A program made the position numbers and the translations under genes. From assembly GCA_964511405.1 (NCBI GenBank), contig CAZEFK010000176.1, positions 1 to 15,191 of the forward strand: DNA of 15,191 nt, read 5' to 3'. This DNA comes from CAZEFK01 sp964511405. Lineage in GTDB: Bacteria; Pseudomonadota; Alphaproteobacteria; Elsterales; Elsteraceae. This document shows, in pieces, positions 1-6,139 of the stretch. How positions within the stretch are numbered: the first letter of the stretch is position 1; every line of letters begins with the position of its first letter. The notes under the pieces are model-generated. The model was given only the letters and a program-made list of their open reading frames with translations, was not told where the DNA came from and ran no database searches.

Positions 1-887
1 ATCGCCTCGGCCAGCGCCAGGGCGCCCCGCGCCGGCGCGTCGGTCAGCACCGACGCCTGCCAGCCCGGCGCGGCCGCGGCCAGGCTGTCCAGGAACGCCG
101 CGCGCAGCGCCGGCTGGCGGGTGATGACGCCGCCGCCGGCGACGATGCGGCCGCCGCCGGCGCCGCGCCGGACCAGCCGCGCCACCAGTTCGGCCAAGGC
201 CTGGCCACCCTCGCGGATGACCCGCGCCGCCAACGCCGAGCCGGCGCCGGCGGCGGCAAAGACGGCCTGGACATGGGCGCCGACCGCGGCGGCGCTGCCC
301 AGCTCCAGCAAGCGCCGGCCGAACTGGATCGGGTCGGTGATGCCAAGCGCGGCGGTCATGGCGCCGATCAGCGGATCGCGGTCATGGCCCTCGTCCAGCG
401 CGCGACGGACCGCGCGCAAGGCCTCGCGCACCAGCCCGACCGCGCCGCCCTCGTCGCCCAGCAGCCAGCCCCAGCCCCCTGCCACCAGCATCGTGCGGTC
501 GGCCAGGCGCGTGACCGCGATCGACCCGGTGCCGGCGACCACCCCGATGCCGTGCCCAGCGGCGGCGGCCGGCACCAGCAGCTCGGCGTCGTTGACCACC
601 AGCACGGCACCGGGCAGCGCGGCGGCCAGCCGGTCCTGGAAGGCCAGGCAGGCGGCGGCGCTGTCGCAGCCATGGGCACCGACCACGGTCACTGCCGGCG
701 GCGTGGCGCCGGCGGCGCGGCGTACCACTGCGGCCAGCGCCTGGGCATCGGCCTCCGGCCGGCGCGCCCGCCAGCCGTCGGTCGGCAGCACCAGGTCGGT
801 GCCGGCCGGGCGGCCCGGTTCGGCCGCCGCCACATGGGTCTTGGTTGCCCCGATATCGACCCCGACCAGCCGCATGCCGCCATCCAT
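1..887 (-). CDS. BadF/BadG-family sugar kinase, N-acetylglucosamine kinase-like (partial, runs off left edge)
   Basis: This is a cytoplasmic ATP-dependent kinase of the ASKHA fold, most likely phosphorylating GlcNAc or glucosamine. About 295 codons are readable from the start and the frame stays open to the window edge, so the C-terminus is missing (family members are about 290-330 aa, so little is lost). Visible motifs are the N-terminal phosphate loop DIGATKT (residues 11-17), the catalytic-type VVNDAE with Asp100, the second phosphate loop AGTGS (118-122), the family hallmark GGWGWLLGDEGG (137-148) and the adenosine-loop GGG (251-253). I chose ATG at 887; ATG at 875 (Met5) is equally possible because neither has a strong Shine-Dalgarno. 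A perfect inverted repeat lies 5 bp upstream and probably controls it. Substrate specificity within BadF-type kinases is inferred; the family also contains 2-hydroxyglutaryl-CoA dehydratase activators, but those carry cysteine motifs not seen here. Confidence 0.85.
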   Translation of the reverse strand, partial: MDGGMRLVGVDIGATKTHVAAAEPGRPAGTDLVLPTDGWRARRPEADAQALAAVVRRAAGATPPAVTVVGAHGCDSAAACLAFQDRLAAALPGAVLVVNDAELLVPAAAAGHGIGVVAGTGSIAVTRLADRTMLVAGGWGWLLGDEGGAVGLVREALRAVRRALDEGHDRDPLIGAMTAALGITDPIQFGRRLLELGSAAAVGAHVQAVFAAAGAGSALAARVIREGGQALAELVARLVRRGAGGGRIVAGGGVITRQPALRAAFLDSLAAAAPGWQASVLTDAPARGALALAEA

Positions 888-891
888 TCTC

Positions 892-914
892 GTTAGTTAG
901 GTAGATTAACTAAC
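892..914. promoter_or_regulatory. Inverted-repeat operator candidate upstream of the sugar kinase
   Basis: GTTAGTTA (892-899) and TAACTAAC (907-914) form perfect 8-bp arms around a 7-bp spacer. The element is AT-rich in a very GC-rich setting and ends 5 bp before the kinase ATG at 887, so a bound repressor would block the kinase promoter or initiation. Size and symmetry fit a dimeric ROK-, GntR- or LacI-type regulator of sugar genes. No such regulator is in the window, so the partner is unknown. Confidence 0.5.
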
Positions 915-924
915 ATAGAGAGAC

Positions 925-1179
925 GTGGCAAGCGGCTTGCGCGCGTGCGCCGGGGCCGCTGCGGCGATCGGATGGAATGTCATTGAAGCGGCCATCACCT
1001 TCGAGGCGCTGGGCAAGCGCCACGACGGCCCCAAATTCTCCTGCGGGCAAGCCGATCTGGACGACTGGTTCAGGCGGAGGGCCGGCCAGGACGAGCGCCG
1101 CAACGTGGCACGTGTCTTCATTGCGGTGGACTCCGATGTGAGGATCGTGGGCTTCTACAGGCTGAGCGCGTCAAGCTGA
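925..1179 (+). pseudogene. Truncated GNAT-family acetyltransferase (TacT-like toxin fragment)
   Basis: An 84-codon frame beginning at GTG 925 contains the characteristic N-terminal part of GNAT toxins from about position 985: a FSCG..DLDDWFRRRA block, then NVARVFIAVD and IVGFYRLSA. In intact toxins of this type (roughly 160-180 aa, acetylating charged tRNA) these lead into the acetyl-CoA-binding motif A (Q/RxxGxG/A). Here the frame stops at 1177-1179 right after the GFYRLSA strand, so the CoA site is absent and the protein cannot be catalytic. No DUF1778 RHH antitoxin is found upstream, as would be usual. The primase-helicase-nuclease gene starts 18 bp downstream, which suggests that its arrival broke this gene. 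The GTG start and first 20 codons are uncertain. Confidence 0.7.
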
Positions 1180-1196
1180 ACGGGACCGTTCACGTC

Positions 1197-4061
1197 ATGG
1201 ACTCGATCTCGCCCATCGACCACCGCTCCCCGGTCCAGGCGAAGATCGGGCTGTTCCGTTCGCTGTTCCGCGGCCGCGAAGATGTCTATGCGCGTCGCTT
1301 CGAGAGCCGCAAGACAGGCCGGCGCGGTTATGCGCCCGCCTGCGCGAACGAATGGGTCCGCGGCATATGCGAGAAGCCGCGCGTCAAGTGCGCCGAGTGC
1401 CGGCATCGCCGATTTCTTCCGCTGACCGACGAGGTCGTCCGCTGGCATTTGTCGGGCATCGACGCCGACGGCGCGCCGTTCGTGGCCGGCGTCTATCCGC
1501 TGCTGCCGGACGAGGCCTGCTGGTTCCTGGCCGTCGACTTCGACAAGAGCGGCTGGCGGGAGGACGCTGCGGCCTGCCTCAAGACCTGCCAGTATCTGGG
1601 CCTTCCGGCCGCTCTCGAGCGCTCTCGCTCCGGGCAGGGCGCTCATTTGTGGCTCTTCTTCGAGGAGCCCGTTCCGGCGGTGCTTGCCCGCCGACTCGGG
1701 TCTCATGTGCTTACCGAGACGATGGAGCGTCGCCCGGAACTGGGCCTGGACTCATATGACCGGCTCTTTCCCAATCAGGACACGATGCCGCAAGGCGGCT
1801 TCGGCAACCTGATCGCCTTGCCGCTGCAGAAGGCGCCGCGGGACCAAGGGAACAGTGTTTTTCTCGACGACGGCTTCGAGCCTTGGCCGGACCAGTGGGC
1901 CTACCTCGCGGGCGTGGCCAGACTTGGCCGCGAGCCGATCGAGAGAACGGTCGAGGAGGCCGAGCGCCGCGGCCGTGTGCTCGGCGTGCGCTTGCCGCCG
2001 CCGGAGGACGACGAGCGCGAGCCCTGGACCATGCTGCCCTCCCGACGCTCCAAGCCGCCGCCGATCGTCGGGGAATTGCCGAAGGCGGTCGATCTCGTGC
2101 TCGGCAATCAAGTTTATATCGTCAAGGAGGGCCTGCCGCCGGGGCTGCGAAACCGGCTGCTGCGGCTTGCGGCGTTTCAGAACCCCGAATTCTACCAGGC
2201 TCAAGCGCTGCGTCTTTCGACTTACGCCACGCCGCGCGTCATTGCCTGCGCCGAGGATTTCCCGCATCACATTGGCCTGCCGAGAGGCTGCCTCGATGAG
2301 GCGCTTCGGATGCTCTGCGATCTGAAGATCGACGCGACTATTCGCGACGAGCGCTGCGGCGGGAAACCGCTCGCGACGACCTTTCAGGGGCAGCTGCGGC
2401 CGGAACAGCAAGCGGCAGCAGAGGCGATGCTGGCCCACGACACCGGCGTGTTGGCGGCCACGACGGCATTCGGCAAGACAGTAATCGGCGCGTGGCTGAT
2501 CGCCGCGCGCCGCGTGAGCACGCTCGTGCTCGTCCACCGGCGCCAGCTGCTCGACCAATGGATTGAACGGCTCGCGATGTTTTTGGACCTGCCCTCGGAG
2601 GCGATCGGCCGCATCGGCGGCGGCAAGCGCCGCCCGACCGGGCTGGTTGATGTGGCCGTCATTCAGAGTCTGGTCCCCAAGGGCGTGGTCGACGATGCCG
2701 TGGCGGACTACGGTCAGCTCATCGTCGATGAGTGCCACCACCTGTCGGCGCGCAGCTTCGAACAAGTGGCGAGGTCGGCCAGGGCTCGCTTCGTGACGGG
2801 GCTTTCCGCCACCGTCGCGCGCAAGGACGGCCACCATCCGATCATCTTCATGCAGTGCGGGCCGGTGCGACATCGCGTCGATGCGCGCGTGCAAGCTGCG
2901 GCCCGACCGTTCGAACACAAAGTGTTCGTCCGGCCCACCGCGTTTACATCGCTCAAAGCTCCGGAGGCGGACAAGCGATTGGAGTTTCACGCGCTCTATC
3001 AGGCGCTGATCGACGATGACGCCCGGACCCGGCGCATCTGCGAAGATGTCGTGGAGAGCGTTCGGGCGGGGCGTTCGCCGCTGGTGCTCACCGAGCGCAC
3101 CGAACATCTCGATCGGCTCGCGCAGACGCTCGAACCGCACGTCCGCCACGTCATCGTCCTACGCGCCGGTATGGGCAAGAAGCAGCGCGAGGCGGCGAGC
3201 GCACGCCTTGCTGCGATCCCGTGCGGGGAAGAGCGGGTTGTGATCGCCACCGGCAGGCATGTCGGTGAGGGCTTCGACGATCCGCGTCTCGATACCTTGT
3301 TTCTGACGCTGCCAGTGTCCTGGCGCGGCACGATCGCGCAGTACGCCGGCCGGCTCCACCGCCTCAGCGACGGCAAGCGGGAGGTGCGGATCTACGACTA
3401 TGCCGACCTCGACGTGCCGATGCTGGCGCGGATGTTCGACCGGCGCTGCCGGGGCTACGAAGCCGTCGGCTACACGGTCGTGCTGCCGGCCAGCGCGGTT
3501 CCCGGGTGGCCTGCTGACGTCGTCCTGCCGGCGGACCCGGTCTGGAAGCGGGACTACTCGGGAAGCGTGCGGCGGCTTGTGCGAGACGGCGTCGGCGCGC
3601 CGCTCGCGAGCCTCTTTCTCCACGTGACTCGAACAGTTCATCCGGACGCTGAAGGTGCGGATCGTGCGCGCAGCGCGACCGAGGCCTTCCTGTTCCACCG
3701 GCTGGAGACCCTGGCGGAGACGAAGGGGCGGTTCCGCCTAAACGAGCGGCTGCCGATCCCATTCGACCCAGGCGGTGCTCTCGAAGCGGATCTGATCTGC
3801 GCCGATGCAGGCGTGGCGATCGAGCTGGACGGCGCGCAGCATCTCGGCGACGCGGAAGCGTACCGTCGCGACCGTCGCAAGGACCGGCTCCTGCAGGAGA
3901 ACGGTTTCTTCGTCTTGCGCTTTCTGGCCGAGGACGTGGGCAGGGACCTCGACGGGGTGCTCGACGCCATTCTGCGGGCGCTCCAGCGCAGCGCCTTATC
4001 AAGCGGCGCAGCCATGGACCACCAGCGCGAGGATAGATCGTCGAGCGTCGCGATATCGTGA
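1197..4061 (+). CDS. TOTE-type conflict-system protein: primase (AEP) + SF2 helicase + DUF559/PD-(D/E)XK nuclease
   Basis: A single 954-aa multidomain protein. Residues 45-70 hold a Cys cluster (C49, C58, C65, C68) preceding the primase, probably zinc-binding. The archaeo-eukaryotic primase core follows, with AVDFDK (112-117; metal acidics D114 and D116), SGQGAHLW (145-152; the sxH-type motif with H150) and GNLIALP (203-209). An SF2 helicase spans about 395-740: atypical Walker A ATTAFGKT (421-428), DECHH (511-515), SAT (537-539), GEGFDDP (690-696) and QYAGRLHR (715-722). The C-terminus (about 820-930) is a DUF559/Vsr-like nuclease: EADLI (863-867), IELDGAQH (875-882), then RRDRRKDRLL and a VLRF strand. 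This domain order is that of TOTE conflict systems, thought to act against invading nucleic acid; the role here is inferred. The gene uses more A/T-ending codons than its neighbours, consistent with transfer. ATG 1197 has only a weak upstream GGGA, so the exact start is uncertain. The last 24 residues look unrelated to the nuclease. Confidence 0.9.
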   Translation: MDSISPIDHRSPVQAKIGLFRSLFRGREDVYARRFESRKTGRRGYAPACANEWVRGICEKPRVKCAECRHRRFLPLTDEVVRWHLSGIDADGAPFVAGVYPLLPDEACWFLAVDFDKSGWREDAAACLKTCQYLGLPAALERSRSGQGAHLWLFFEEPVPAVLARRLGSHVLTETMERRPELGLDSYDRLFPNQDTMPQGGFGNLIALPLQKAPRDQGNSVFLDDGFEPWPDQWAYLAGVARLGREPIERTVEEAERRGRVLGVRLPPPEDDEREPWTMLPSRRSKPPPIVGELPKAVDLVLGNQVYIVKEGLPPGLRNRLLRLAAFQNPEFYQAQALRLSTYATPRVIACAEDFPHHIGLPRGCLDEALRMLCDLKIDATIRDERCGGKPLATTFQGQLRPEQQAAAEAMLAHDTGVLAATTAFGKTVIGAWLIAARRVSTLVLVHRRQLLDQWIERLAMFLDLPSEAIGRIGGGKRRPTGLVDVAVIQSLVPKGVVDDAVADYGQLIVDECHHLSARSFEQVARSARARFVTGLSATVARKDGHHPIIFMQCGPVRHRVDARVQAAARPFEHKVFVRPTAFTSLKAPEADKRLEFHALYQALIDDDARTRRICEDVVESVRAGRSPLVLTERTEHLDRLAQTLEPHVRHVIVLRAGMGKKQREAASARLAAIPCGEERVVIATGRHVGEGFDDPRLDTLFLTLPVSWRGTIAQYAGRLHRLSDGKREVRIYDYADLDVPMLARMFDRRCRGYEAVGYTVVLPASAVPGWPADVVLPADPVWKRDYSGSVRRLVRDGVGAPLASLFLHVTRTVHPDAEGADRARSATEAFLFHRLETLAETKGRFRLNERLPIPFDPGGALEADLICADAGVAIELDGAQHLGDAEAYRRDRRKDRLLQENGFFVLRFLAEDVGRDLDGVLDAILRALQRSALSSGAAMDHQREDRSSSVAIS

Positions 4062-4078
4062 GTTCGCGAAGACAACCA

Positions 4079-4113
4079 ACGCAACAACCTGTTACTGGGG
4101 TTTGATTTTGCGT
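4079..4113. other. Imperfect hairpin after the TOTE-type gene
   Basis: ACGCAA (4079-4084) and TTGCGT (4108-4113) can pair, with an internal AACC/GGTT pair and an asymmetric loop. It sits 18 bp past the stop of the rightward gene and before the convergent toxin-antitoxin pair, where a terminator would be expected. The stem is interrupted and no clean T-run follows, so this is only a possible transcription end. The rest of 4062-4191 holds nothing I recognise. Confidence 0.25.
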
Positions 4114-4191
4114 CTTAGTGGATCGTGGCCCGACGCAGGCGATCTCGGGTGCTCGCGAAAGCACCTGTCGGCGGCCCATCGTGCACGGACG

Positions 4192-4440
4192 TCATTCGGC
4201 ATCCAGCCGATCGTCGGGACGCGGCTCGTTACGCCCCGAGAGCGCCAGCGCCTTGGCAAGAGCGCCCGGCTTCACGCGCGCAGCCCGTGCCCGAAAATAC
4301 CGCTCGGCTTCGGCCTGAGCGCCGACCCGGCCAGCAAGTGCCGACACGATGTACTGGTTGAGGCTGACGCCGGCGGCCTTCGCCTGCGCAGTGGCCTCGG
4401 CCTTTAGATCTTCGGGCAGCCGCAGCGGAAAAGTGGTCAT
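4192..4440 (-). CDS. Ribbon-helix-helix antitoxin, HicB/Arc-like, partner of the PIN toxin
   Basis: An 82-aa protein with a ribbon-helix-helix N-terminus: the strand TTFPLRLPEDL (residues 2-12), then helix A (KAEATAQAKAAG) and helix B after VSLNQYIVSALAGRV. RHH proteins of this kind dimerise, bind operator DNA through the strand and neutralise the toxin with their C-terminal tail, here a charged segment of about 40 residues ending DDRLDAE. The ATG at 4440 overlaps the upstream PIN gene's TGA in an ATGA arrangement, so translation of the two is coupled. The antitoxin is second in the operon, the reverse of the usual antitoxin-first order but common with PIN toxins of this group. Neutralisation of the neighbouring PIN protein is inferred from position. 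Confidence 0.8.
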   Translation of the reverse strand: MTTFPLRLPEDLKAEATAQAKAAGVSLNQYIVSALAGRVGAQAEAERYFRARAARVKPGALAKALALSGRNEPRPDDRLDAE

Positions 4441-4859
4441 CGGATCCTCCTGAGCAGCGGGCCCGGCCGGCTGACCGCGATGCCGAAGCGCTCGGCCGCC
4501 GCGCCCAAATCCTTGATGTTGAAGCTGACGATTACCTGGGCGCCACCGTTGACGGCGGTCTCGATCACCAGATCGTCGTCCGGGTCGGCTGCCGCCGGCC
4601 GCCAGCGCATGTGAAAGGCCACCGGCGTCGCCAGTTCCGCCAGCTCGGTCAGCGCATCGTCCATGACATCGCGGGCGAGGCCGAAGCGTTCCAGGTTCTC
4701 CGGGCGGGTCAGCACGGCGTCATATTCGATCAGCAGCGCCGTCGACACCAGCAGCTCGACCCGGCCTGCAAGGATCGCTTCCAGGACCGCGCGTGACGCG
4801 CCCGTGGCGCTGTCGAAGGCAGCGAACAGGACGTCGGTGTCGACGACCACTCTCGTCAT
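4437..4859 (-). CDS. PIN-domain toxin (PIN_3/COG1569-type putative ribonuclease)
   Basis: A 140-aa PIN-domain protein, expected to be a metal-dependent ribonuclease. Visible acidic residues fit the PIN active site: D7/D9 in VVVDTDVLFAA, E45 in LLIEYDAVL, the DPDDD cluster (92-96) before LVIETA, and D117 in VSFNIKDL. The last motif has Asn-Ile-Lys-Asp where many relatives have Gly-Asp-x-Asp, a variation seen in this subgroup. Length matches the family, so the gene looks intact. It is followed with a 4-bp overlap by the RHH gene, forming a type II toxin-antitoxin operon. No Shine-Dalgarno precedes ATG 4859, but a TATTAT hexamer lies seven bases upstream, raising the possibility of a leaderless transcript. 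RNA target unknown. Confidence 0.83.
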   Translation of the reverse strand: MTRVVVDTDVLFAAFDSATGASRAVLEAILAGRVELLVSTALLIEYDAVLTRPENLERFGLARDVMDDALTELAELATPVAFHMRWRPAAADPDDDLVIETAVNGGAQVIVSFNIKDLGAAAERFGIAVSRPGPLLRRIR

Positions 4860-5002
4860 GTCGGCATAATATCCGAAATCGGGGTCATCCTCCAGTTTGC
4901 GACATCGCAGGCGATGTCACTCGGCGAGCGGAGCGGTTTCGAGGAGGAGCGCCAGGCGGACGCCGACACCAGCCGCAGCGCCACGATCGCGAAATCCGCC
5001 AT
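4856..5002 (-). CDS. Possible 48-aa small ORF bridging the TetR gene and the PIN toxin
   Basis: On the minus strand an ATG at 5002 overlaps the TetR stop (TGATG), and the frame runs 48 codons to a TGA at 4856-4858 that overlaps the PIN start (ATGA). The predicted peptide begins MADFAIVALRLVSASAW and ends SDIMPT; it has one mildly hydrophobic N-terminal stretch and no domain I recognise. The overlaps at both ends would suit a translationally coupled gene, but short open frames are frequent in GC-rich DNA, and the promoter-like TATTAT of the toxin lies inside it. It may be only intergenic spacer. Confidence 0.2.
   Translation of the reverse strand: MADFAIVALRLVSASAWRSSSKPLRSPSDIACDVANWRMTPISDIMPT
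4866..4871 (-). promoter_or_regulatory. Candidate -10 element of the PIN/RHH operon
   Basis: Read leftward, TATTAT matches the sigma70 consensus TATAAT at five of six positions. It ends seven bases before the toxin ATG at 4859, so transcription would begin at or next to the start codon. A small palindrome CCGAAATCGG (4873-4882) sits just upstream, where an RHH autorepressor could bind. No convincing -35 hexamer was found. Confidence 0.3.
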
Positions 5003-5622
5003 CACTGGCCCGCGGCGATCGAGTCCAGGAACCGGTCGAGCAGCGCGGTTGCCGCGCCCAGCGGATCCGCGTCGTCCAGGCCCCAGCTCGGGAACTGGCC
5101 GTCGACATACATCCGGGCCACGCCATAGGCGAGGGCACGGGCGGCGACGGCCAGCTGCTCGGGCGTGCCGCCGCGGAGTTCGCCAGCGGCCTCCGCGGCA
5201 CGCAGCAGCCCGACCATTTCGCGGCGAACGGCGTCGTTGCGGGCGCGCAGCGACGATCCTTCGAAATCGATGACCGCCCGTGCGGAGATCACCTGGAACG
5301 GCACCGGGTTGCCAATCGCCCAGCGCAGGAAGGCGGTGCCGATCGCGCGGAAGCGCCTGAGGGGCCGTTCGCCGGCCGCGGCGTCCAAAGCCGCCGCGAC
5401 CTCGGCTTCGAGCGTCGCCAGGGCCTGTTCGGCGACGGCCGTGAGCAGCGCCGTGCGGTTCGGGAAATGACGGAACGGCGCGGCCGACGACACGCCCGCG
5501 GCGCGCGCCACCTCGCGCATCGACAGCTGCTCCAGCCCGCGCGCCTCGATCAGGCCGATCGCCGTGTCGATCAGCGCTTGGCGCAGATGGCCGTGATGGT
5601 AGCCGCGCTCAGATCCTGCCAT
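5002..5622 (-). CDS. TetR/AcrR-family transcriptional repressor
   Basis: A 206-aa protein with the TetR N-terminal helix-turn-helix (about residues 33-66: LSMREVARAAGVSSAAPFRH, then FPNRTALL), preceded by the basic YHHGHLRQALIDTA helix. The C-terminal ligand/dimer domain ends with GVARMYVDGQFPSW, reminiscent of the TetR_C_33 (WHG) type, which senses small ligands of mostly unknown nature. The gene diverges from the DUF6130 gene, and two identical 17-bp palindromes lie between them, so autorepression together with control of DUF6130 is the straightforward model. ATG 5622 follows from the position of the helix-turn-helix. The inducer cannot be deduced. Confidence 0.9.
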   Translation of the reverse strand: MAGSERGYHHGHLRQALIDTAIGLIEARGLEQLSMREVARAAGVSSAAPFRHFPNRTALLTAVAEQALATLEAEVAAALDAAAGERPLRRFRAIGTAFLRWAIGNPVPFQVISARAVIDFEGSSLRARNDAVRREMVGLLRAAEAAGELRGGTPEQLAVAARALAYGVARMYVDGQFPSWGLDDADPLGAATALLDRFLDSIAAGQ

Positions 5623-5650
5623 CGGCCGATCCTAGCATGCCGTTCCGGCT

Positions 5651-5667
5651 TGTAAGCAGTGCTTACA
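5651..5667. promoter_or_regulatory. TetR operator copy 1 (17-bp palindrome)
   Basis: TGTAAGCAGTGCTTACA has perfect 8-bp arms around a central G. It lies 29 bp upstream of the TetR start and 44 bp upstream of the DUF6130 start, in an AT-rich island between the two divergent genes. Size and symmetry are typical of TetR-family operators. Confidence 0.82.
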
Positions 5668-5676
5668 TCGAGCTAA

Positions 5677-5693
5677 TGTAAGCACTGCTTACA
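5677..5693. promoter_or_regulatory. TetR operator copy 2 (17-bp palindrome)
   Basis: TGTAAGCACTGCTTACA is the same palindrome as copy 1 with C instead of G at the centre. The two centres (5659 and 5685) are 26 bp apart, about 2.5 helical turns, so two dimers would lie on opposite faces. This copy is closest to the DUF6130 gene, overlapping its probable promoter and ending 17 bp before its ATG. Confidence 0.82.
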
Positions 5694-5710
5694 GCGCGAC
5701 GGAGACGGCG

Positions 5711-6139
5711 ATGCGGAGCATATCGGCGTGGGCAATTGCGGGTCTGCTGAGCCTGGCCGGCGGGCCGGTCCTGGCACAGAGCCCGATGACGGCGCACTGG
5801 GACGCGGGCACGCCGGCGCCGGACGCGCCGGCGCATCTCGCGGTCGCGGCACCCCTGGCCGGGTTCCTGACGGCGGGCGTGGCCGTCATCCCCTATCGGG
5901 TCGACGGCGTGAAGATCCTGCCGGTCTATGGCGCGGCGGGGCTGGCCGTGGTGCCACGGGTCGGCCATCTGCACGTGACCGTCGACGACGGGCCCTGGCA
6001 TTGGGTCGATGCCAGCGGCGAGCCGGTGGTGATCCAAGGCCTGCCGCCCGGTCCGCACAGCGTCCGTCTCGACTTGGCCGATGCCAACCACGCCGTGCTC
6101 GACAGCGGCACCAGCCGCTTCGTAATCCCGCCGCGTTAG
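5711..6139 (+). CDS. Secreted DUF6130-family protein
   Basis: A 142-aa protein with a clear Sec signal peptide: Arg2, a hydrophobic core to about residue 18, and probable cleavage after Ala22 (PVLA/QSP). The mature part of about 120 residues has the conserved block GHLHVTVDD (85-93), then HWVDASGEP (97-105), QGLPPGPH (109-116) and LADANH (122-127), which I recognise as DUF6130. The fold is probably a small beta-sandwich and the function is unknown. The conserved histidines could bind metal, but that is speculation. ATG 5711 has a good GGAG at 5701-5704. The gene stands alone, divergent from the TetR gene with two operators between, so it is probably the main target of that repressor. Its stop overlaps the convergent MarR stop by four bases. 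Confidence 0.8.
   Translation: MRSISAWAIAGLLSLAGGPVLAQSPMTAHWDAGTPAPDAPAHLAVAAPLAGFLTAGVAVIPYRVDGVKILPVYGAAGLAVVPRVGHLHVTVDDGPWHWVDASGEPVVIQGLPPGPHSVRLDLADANHAVLDSGTSRFVIPPR

Noticed and set aside
121..900. Rightward frames over the sugar-kinase region
   Set aside because: Ser/Ala/Pro-rich translations with no family similarity; the minus strand carries all BadF-type kinase motifs.
1752..3149. Long leftward open frame of 465 codons opposite the TOTE-type gene
   Set aside because: It has low-complexity Arg/Ala/His-rich translation with no domain, and lies antisense to a gene with complete helicase motifs; it is a GC-bias shadow.
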